Source: JBAXSK01 sp044358815 | GTDB taxonomy: Bacteria > Cyanobacteriota > Cyanobacteriia > Pseudanabaenales > Pseudanabaenaceae | Direction: 5' to 3' | NCBI GenBank assembly: GCA_044358815.1 | Contig: JBIKNH010000088.1 | Span: 1-16,517, forward strand | DNA: 16,517 nucleotides | Shown: piece by piece, positions 13,759 to 16,517 of the stretch | Layout of the letters: every line of letters begins with the position of its first letter | How positions within the stretch are numbered: position 1 is the first letter of the stretch | Notes under the pieces: model-generated | The model's database searches: none | The model's input: only the letters and a program-made list of their open reading frames with translations | Told to the model about the DNA's origin: nothing | Program-made: the position numbers and the translations under genes

Positions 13759-14133
13759 AACGGTTACTAATAATTCAAGTTGGTGGGATGGCTATGGGAG
13801 TAAATTGCAGGGTTGCACCCCGTGCCATCTTGTGAGAAAACCCGTTGGCAAATATGCTAGTTGAAAAATATGCTATTAGAAATGTGATGAGAAATTATTT
13901 AGAGCACAATATCTCAAAAATAATCATATCTAAGAGACACATTATCGATAACTGAGACACCAACCAAACCATAGGGCTGTCTGAGATTGGCTGTTCTACC
14001 ATTCTAATCAGACTAGCTGTTGAGTCACACGGACTAGATCTCGATCTTAACTCAATTCCGTAAGTTGGTTTCCTGACAATGGGTTTCCTGACAATCCCCC
14101 ACCAATCCCATACCAAACTCTATTCCTTAAGCT
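13759..14133. other. 375-bp divergent spacer
   Basis: It contains a 16-bp tandem duplication AAATATGCTA(GTTG/TTAG)AA at 13850-13881, a 10-bp palindrome TTATCGATAA at 13942-13951, and a 13-bp direct repeat at 14068-14095. A minus-strand frame at 13895-14116 has no family features and is not called. Confidence 0.5.
14068..14095. repeat. Two copies of GTTTCCTGACAAT, 15-bp period
   Basis: Perfect 13-base copies at 14068-14080 and 14083-14095, separated by two bases. The second ends 38 bp before the AbiTii-like ATG. It could be an operator or one of the local duplications seen throughout the spacers. Confidence 0.7.
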
Positions 14134-14628
14134 ATGGCTTCCGTCACTTCCGCCTCACTGATGGCTGAAATATCTGCCCTTTTGCCCCTTGCCCCCCAAA
14201 CCCCAGAGGATTTTGATCAGTTAATCCTCAATCAAACGATTTCCCGTATGGTGAACCACGCCCTATGGTACGCCCAAGACAATGGCAGATACCCTGAATT
14301 AGTCCACTGGCTTCAGCAGGAAATCAACGGTTATAGTCAGGACTGCCCCAGCTATCGTCAACTAGCCATTACTTATATTGATGCTCAAGGTCAAGCAATT
14401 AGCGGACTGCAAGACTATGAAATTTATCCCATTGGCTTGGGGATCGCCAAGCTGGAAACTCATCTCAAAAATGGTTTAACCATGCGTTTACCGGCTCCGG
14501 TGCAACAATTTTTGAGCCAGCAGTGCAAGCGCGAAGTTTATGCCGCCTACGTTTCCCCAGCGCTGATCTTACGTTTAGCAACAGCAATCCTACGGCAAAT
14601 TCAAGAACAGCTTATAGTGGTTGTTTAA
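14134..14628 (+). CDS. AbiTii-like domain protein
   Basis: A 164-residue soluble protein. After an N-terminal helix, the block ISRMVNHALWYAQDNG (36-51), PELVHWLQQEINGYSQD (54-70) and SYRQLAITYIDAQG (72-85) matches my memory of the AbiTii domain, where a WLxxELNGY-type helix is followed by a proline/YR segment. A PIGLGIAKLETHLKNG stretch (98-113) also fits. AbiTii is named for association with abortive-infection phage resistance and is found alone or fused to effectors. Here no effector partner is seen: the downstream gene is a glycosyltransferase. Function is therefore open, and the domain call is by eye. The gene ends at a very hydrophobic C-terminus (EQLIVVV). No Shine-Dalgarno is evident. 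Confidence 0.7.
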   Translation: MASVTSASLMAEISALLPLAPQTPEDFDQLILNQTISRMVNHALWYAQDNGRYPELVHWLQQEINGYSQDCPSYRQLAITYIDAQGQAISGLQDYEIYPIGLGIAKLETHLKNGLTMRLPAPVQQFLSQQCKREVYAAYVSPALILRLATAILRQIQEQLIVVV

Positions 14629-14722
14629 AGCGATTATGGCAGAAAGTAAATGCTTTCTTGCAGAGTAATTGAGTAATTAGATTAATTATTGATCCAGTCA
14701 AACTAACCGAGTAATCGTTTAC

Positions 14723-14726
14723 GGAG
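14723..14726 (+). promoter_or_regulatory. Ribosome binding site of the glycosyltransferase gene
   Basis: GGAG with a 4-base spacer to ATG 14731 supports this start. Most other genes in the window lack a recognisable Shine-Dalgarno. Confidence 0.5.
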
Positions 14727-14730
14727 TCCT

Positions 14731-15645
14731 ATGGCTACCACCCCCTCAACCACTACCGCCGCTAAAGTTAATGTGATTATTCCCACCTATAACATGGCGG
14801 GTTATTTGCCCCAAACCATAGACAGCATTATCAATCAAGATTACCAATGGCTTGAGGTGATTGTGGCGGATGACGGCTCCACCGACAATACTCAAGCCGT
14901 AGTTGCTGAATATGTGCAACGTTATCCGGGACGGGTCAAGTATGTGTTGCGTCCCAATGGTGGGGAGTCCGCAGCCCGTAATTCAGGGATTGCTGCCAGT
15001 GATGCGGAGTTTTTGATGTTTGTGGATGGGGATGATCTTCTCATGCCAGGGGCAGTATCTTTACTGATGGAGCAAATGCTGCAACTGGACGAAACCTATT
15101 GTGTGGTTCACGGTGAGATGGAATGTTTTGAAGATGGCACAGATAAGTTTTTGGAATATACCAATTTTCATGATGTGACCCAAAACCGCGCTGGTCTGTT
15201 TGTGGAGATGACTAATCTATTGATGGCGGGGGTAGTGCGGCGACAGGCTCTCTTAAAAATCGGCTGTTTTAGTGAAGCCGTCAAAGATGGGGTCTTCACT
15301 GACACGCAAATGAAATTATGCAAGATCGGTCGGTTTTACAGCACTAAGCAAGTGGTTTATCGGTATCGGATTCGCCCCAATTCCCGCTCCCGTACTTTTT
15401 CCATAGAACGGGCTAAGTTACTCAATGAACAAAGCAAAGCCCGCATGGAAACCTATCTAGAGGGTGAGAGTTGGCTGGTGCAACGGCAAGCATGGGCGGC
15501 TTATTTCCTCAAATCAGGCATTGATATTCACGCCTATGATCGGTCATTGGCGCGGAAGTATTTTTTGCAAGCTATTCTTACCAATCCCTTACAACTCAAT
15601 GCCTTGCGGTTGTTACAGGCTAGTTTGCGCAATAAGACAATCTAG
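14731..15645 (+). CDS. Family 2 glycosyltransferase
   Basis: A 304-residue GT2 enzyme with a GT-A fold. It should transfer a sugar from a nucleotide donor to an acceptor that cannot be named from sequence. Visible: VNVIIPTYNMAGYLPQTIDSI (13-33) as the first strand and helix, VIVADDGSTDNT (43-54), the NGGESAARNSGIAAS block (76-90) and the metal-binding FVDGDDLLMPGAV (97-109) with D99, D101 and D102. About 110-230 forms the acceptor part, and the last 70 residues are helical with repeated aromatic residues. There are no membrane spans, so it is cytosolic or peripheral. It lies 102 bp after the AbiTii-like gene on the same strand; the two could share a transcript, but the spacer holds a small hairpin (14641-14658) and a GAGTAATT duplication (14663-14678). 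It is likely involved in cell-surface polysaccharide or glycolipid synthesis (inference). Confidence 0.88.
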   Translation: MATTPSTTTAAKVNVIIPTYNMAGYLPQTIDSIINQDYQWLEVIVADDGSTDNTQAVVAEYVQRYPGRVKYVLRPNGGESAARNSGIAASDAEFLMFVDGDDLLMPGAVSLLMEQMLQLDETYCVVHGEMECFEDGTDKFLEYTNFHDVTQNRAGLFVEMTNLLMAGVVRRQALLKIGCFSEAVKDGVFTDTQMKLCKIGRFYSTKQVVYRYRIRPNSRSRTFSIERAKLLNEQSKARMETYLEGESWLVQRQAWAAYFLKSGIDIHAYDRSLARKYFLQAILTNPLQLNALRLLQASLRNKTI

Positions 15646-15720
15646 GTTGTTATGGGAAAATCTCTAAATAAAAAACTAGCAAGTAATGCAAACAAATTTT
15701 AAAAATATTAATTTTGCCTA

Positions 15721-15748
15721 TTGTCAACCGTGACGCATGTGTTATACT
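15721..15748 (+). promoter_or_regulatory. Promoter of tRNA-Lys
   Basis: TTGTCA at 15721-15726, a 16-bp spacer and TATACT at 15743-15748, with TGT directly before the -10 (extended -10). The start would be near 15755, about 57 nt before the mature tRNA, as is normal for a tRNA precursor. Confidence 0.65.
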
Positions 15749-15811
15749 AGCTAAGCGCCTAAAATTAAGCGTTTAGATGAACGTTGGAAAACAAAGCGCT
15801 AAAAACCTAGC

Positions 15812-15883
15812 GGGTCGCTAACTCAACGGTAGAGTACTCGGCTTTTAACCGATTAGTTCCGGGTTCGAATCCCGGGCGACCCA
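15812..15883 (+). tRNA. trnK: tRNA-Lys (UUU)
   Basis: A 72-nt cloverleaf. The acceptor stem GGGTCGC (15812-15818) pairs with GCGACCC (15876-15882) and the discriminator is A at 15883. The D arm is ACTC/GAGT with AACGGTA. The anticodon loop is CTTTTAA with anticodon TTT and a C-T mismatch at the top of the anticodon stem. The T arm is CCGGG-TTCGAAT-CCCGG. The 3' CCA is not encoded. It is nearly the same as plastid trnK-UUU, consistent with a cyanobacterium, and contains no intron. Confidence 0.96.
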
Positions 15884-15995
15884 TAAATTCCTGAATCTAT
15901 CCCTGAGTCTGACAAATATCAAGTTTTATCCAGTGACGACGTTCTTGGAAACTCTCGATATTTTTCTTGGTATTCTGGATTTTTTGACCTACAGA

Positions 15996-16017
15996 TTCAC
16001 ACTAAATTCATACTAAA
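15996..16017. repeat. 11-bp tandem duplication before the ferredoxin-MBL gene
   Basis: TTCACACTAAA at 15996-16006 is followed directly by TTCATACTAAA at 16007-16017, one mismatch, 29 bp before ATG 16047. Confidence 0.65.
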
Positions 16018-16046
16018 AAATCATTGTCAATTTGGCATGGTGAATT

Positions 16047-16517
16047 ATGGCAAAACTACCGCTCCGCCGTCCCGAAAATGCGCCAGGGGATTTTTATGTC
16101 GATCATAGTTGCATTGACTGTGATACCTGTCGGTGGTTAGCTCCTGAAACCTTTGACCGTCAAGGGGAACAGTCGGCAGTTTATCAGCAGCCCAATAGTT
16201 CAGCGCAACGCACTGCCGCGTTACAGGCTTTGTTAGCTTGCCCTACGGCTTCCATTGGCACATTAGAGAAACCGAAGGATATTAAAGCGATTCAGGAACA
16301 GTTTCCTTTATTACTGACAGAAAATGTTTACTACTGTGGCTACCATAGCGAAAGTTCTTACGGAGCCGCGAGTTATTTGATTGTGCGTCCTGAAGGGAAT
16401 ATCTTGGTGGATTCGCCCCGATTTACGCCGCCTCTGGTCAAACAAATTACCGCAATGGGTGGTGTGCGTTATCTTTATTTGACCCATTGTGATGATGTGG
16501 CGGATCATCAGAAGTTC
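16047..16517 (+). CDS. Ferredoxin-metallo-beta-lactamase-fold fusion protein (partial, 3' cut)
   Basis: The first 157 residues of a gene that runs off the window. Residues about 14-72 are a ferredoxin-like domain with Cys22, Cys25, Cys28 (CIDCDTC) and Cys65 (CPTASIG), enough for one iron-sulfur cluster. From about 93 a metallo-beta-lactamase fold begins (VYYCGYHSESSYGAASYLIV, then ILVDSPRF, and YLYLTHCDDVADHQKF at 142-157). The metal motif reads HxDDVADH (147-154) rather than HxHxDH, with an Asp where the second His is usual. This layout occurs in a cyanobacterial family of redox-linked MBL hydrolases; its substrate is unknown to me. ATG 16047 is the first start in frame, and no Shine-Dalgarno is visible. 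It follows tRNA-Lys by 163 bp. Confidence 0.85.
   Translation, partial: MAKLPLRRPENAPGDFYVDHSCIDCDTCRWLAPETFDRQGEQSAVYQQPNSSAQRTAALQALLACPTASIGTLEKPKDIKAIQEQFPLLLTENVYYCGYHSESSYGAASYLIVRPEGNILVDSPRFTPPLVKQITAMGGVRYLYLTHCDDVADHQKF

Noticed and set aside
13942..13951. Palindrome TTATCGATAA as a Zur operator for the CobW gene
   Set aside because: It does not match the cyanobacterial Zur 7-1-7 pattern and lies almost 190 bp upstream.
13895..14116. 73-codon minus-strand frame between the CobW and AbiTii-like genes
   Set aside because: No motif; contains duplicated IVRKP from the 15-bp direct repeat; probably spacer.

Overview
The window looks like a chromosomal segment of a filamentous or unicellular cyanobacterium with moderate-to-low GC. 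The evidence is a circadian-output regulator of the RpaA type, a cyanobacterial GlgA1-type glycogen synthase, a solanesyl-diphosphate synthase (plastoquinone side chain), a DUF1830 protein, a NatA-type amino-acid ABC ATPase, and a tRNA-Lys(UUU) that closely resembles plastid trnK. I saw no rRNA, CRISPR array or prophage.

Layout. 1-2000: a two-TM protein of unknown function and a DUF1830 protein, with long spacers. 2200-3935: a candidate small RNA or attenuated leader ending in a clear terminator, a run of helically phased T-tracts, the natA-like ATPase, and, convergent to it, a stand-alone receiver-domain protein. 3936-5022: a 1.1 kb AT-rich gene-poor stretch with degenerate tandem repeats and a REP-like palindrome. 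5023-8338: a PsbP-fold-like lipoprotein and a small conserved protein on +, then a PstS-family binding protein and solanesyl-diphosphate synthase on -. 8339-12472: rpaA and glgA on +, separated only by a TnpB-type (IS200/IS605-like) element on -. 12473-13758: a long inverted repeat and a CobW/COG0523 metal-chaperone GTPase with a large His-rich insertion on -. 13759-16517: an AbiTii-like protein, a family-2 glycosyltransferase, tRNA-Lys with a good promoter, and the start of a ferredoxin-metallo-beta-lactamase fusion cut by the window end.

Functionally this is mostly a set of housekeeping genes (photosynthesis cofactors, carbon storage, nutrient uptake, clock output) rather than one pathway. 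The tightest functional link is rpaA-glgA: the clock output regulator and glycogen synthase are neighbours, with a mobile RNA-guided nuclease gene lying between them almost end to end. The right end of that element seems to overlap the rpaA stop codon, and its guide region would be antisense to the rpaA tail.

The most unusual window-wide signal is in the spacers. Many of them contain short degenerate tandem arrays (2-5 copies, unit about 8-16 bp, a different unit at each locus), often just upstream of a start codon. The clearest is a five-unit 13-bp array that ends 7 bp before the lipoprotein ATG. No single defence or biosynthetic system that I could call undescribed is present; the best candidates for new biology are the rpaA/TnpB/glgA junction, the small RNA near 2262-2355 and the tandem-array pattern.
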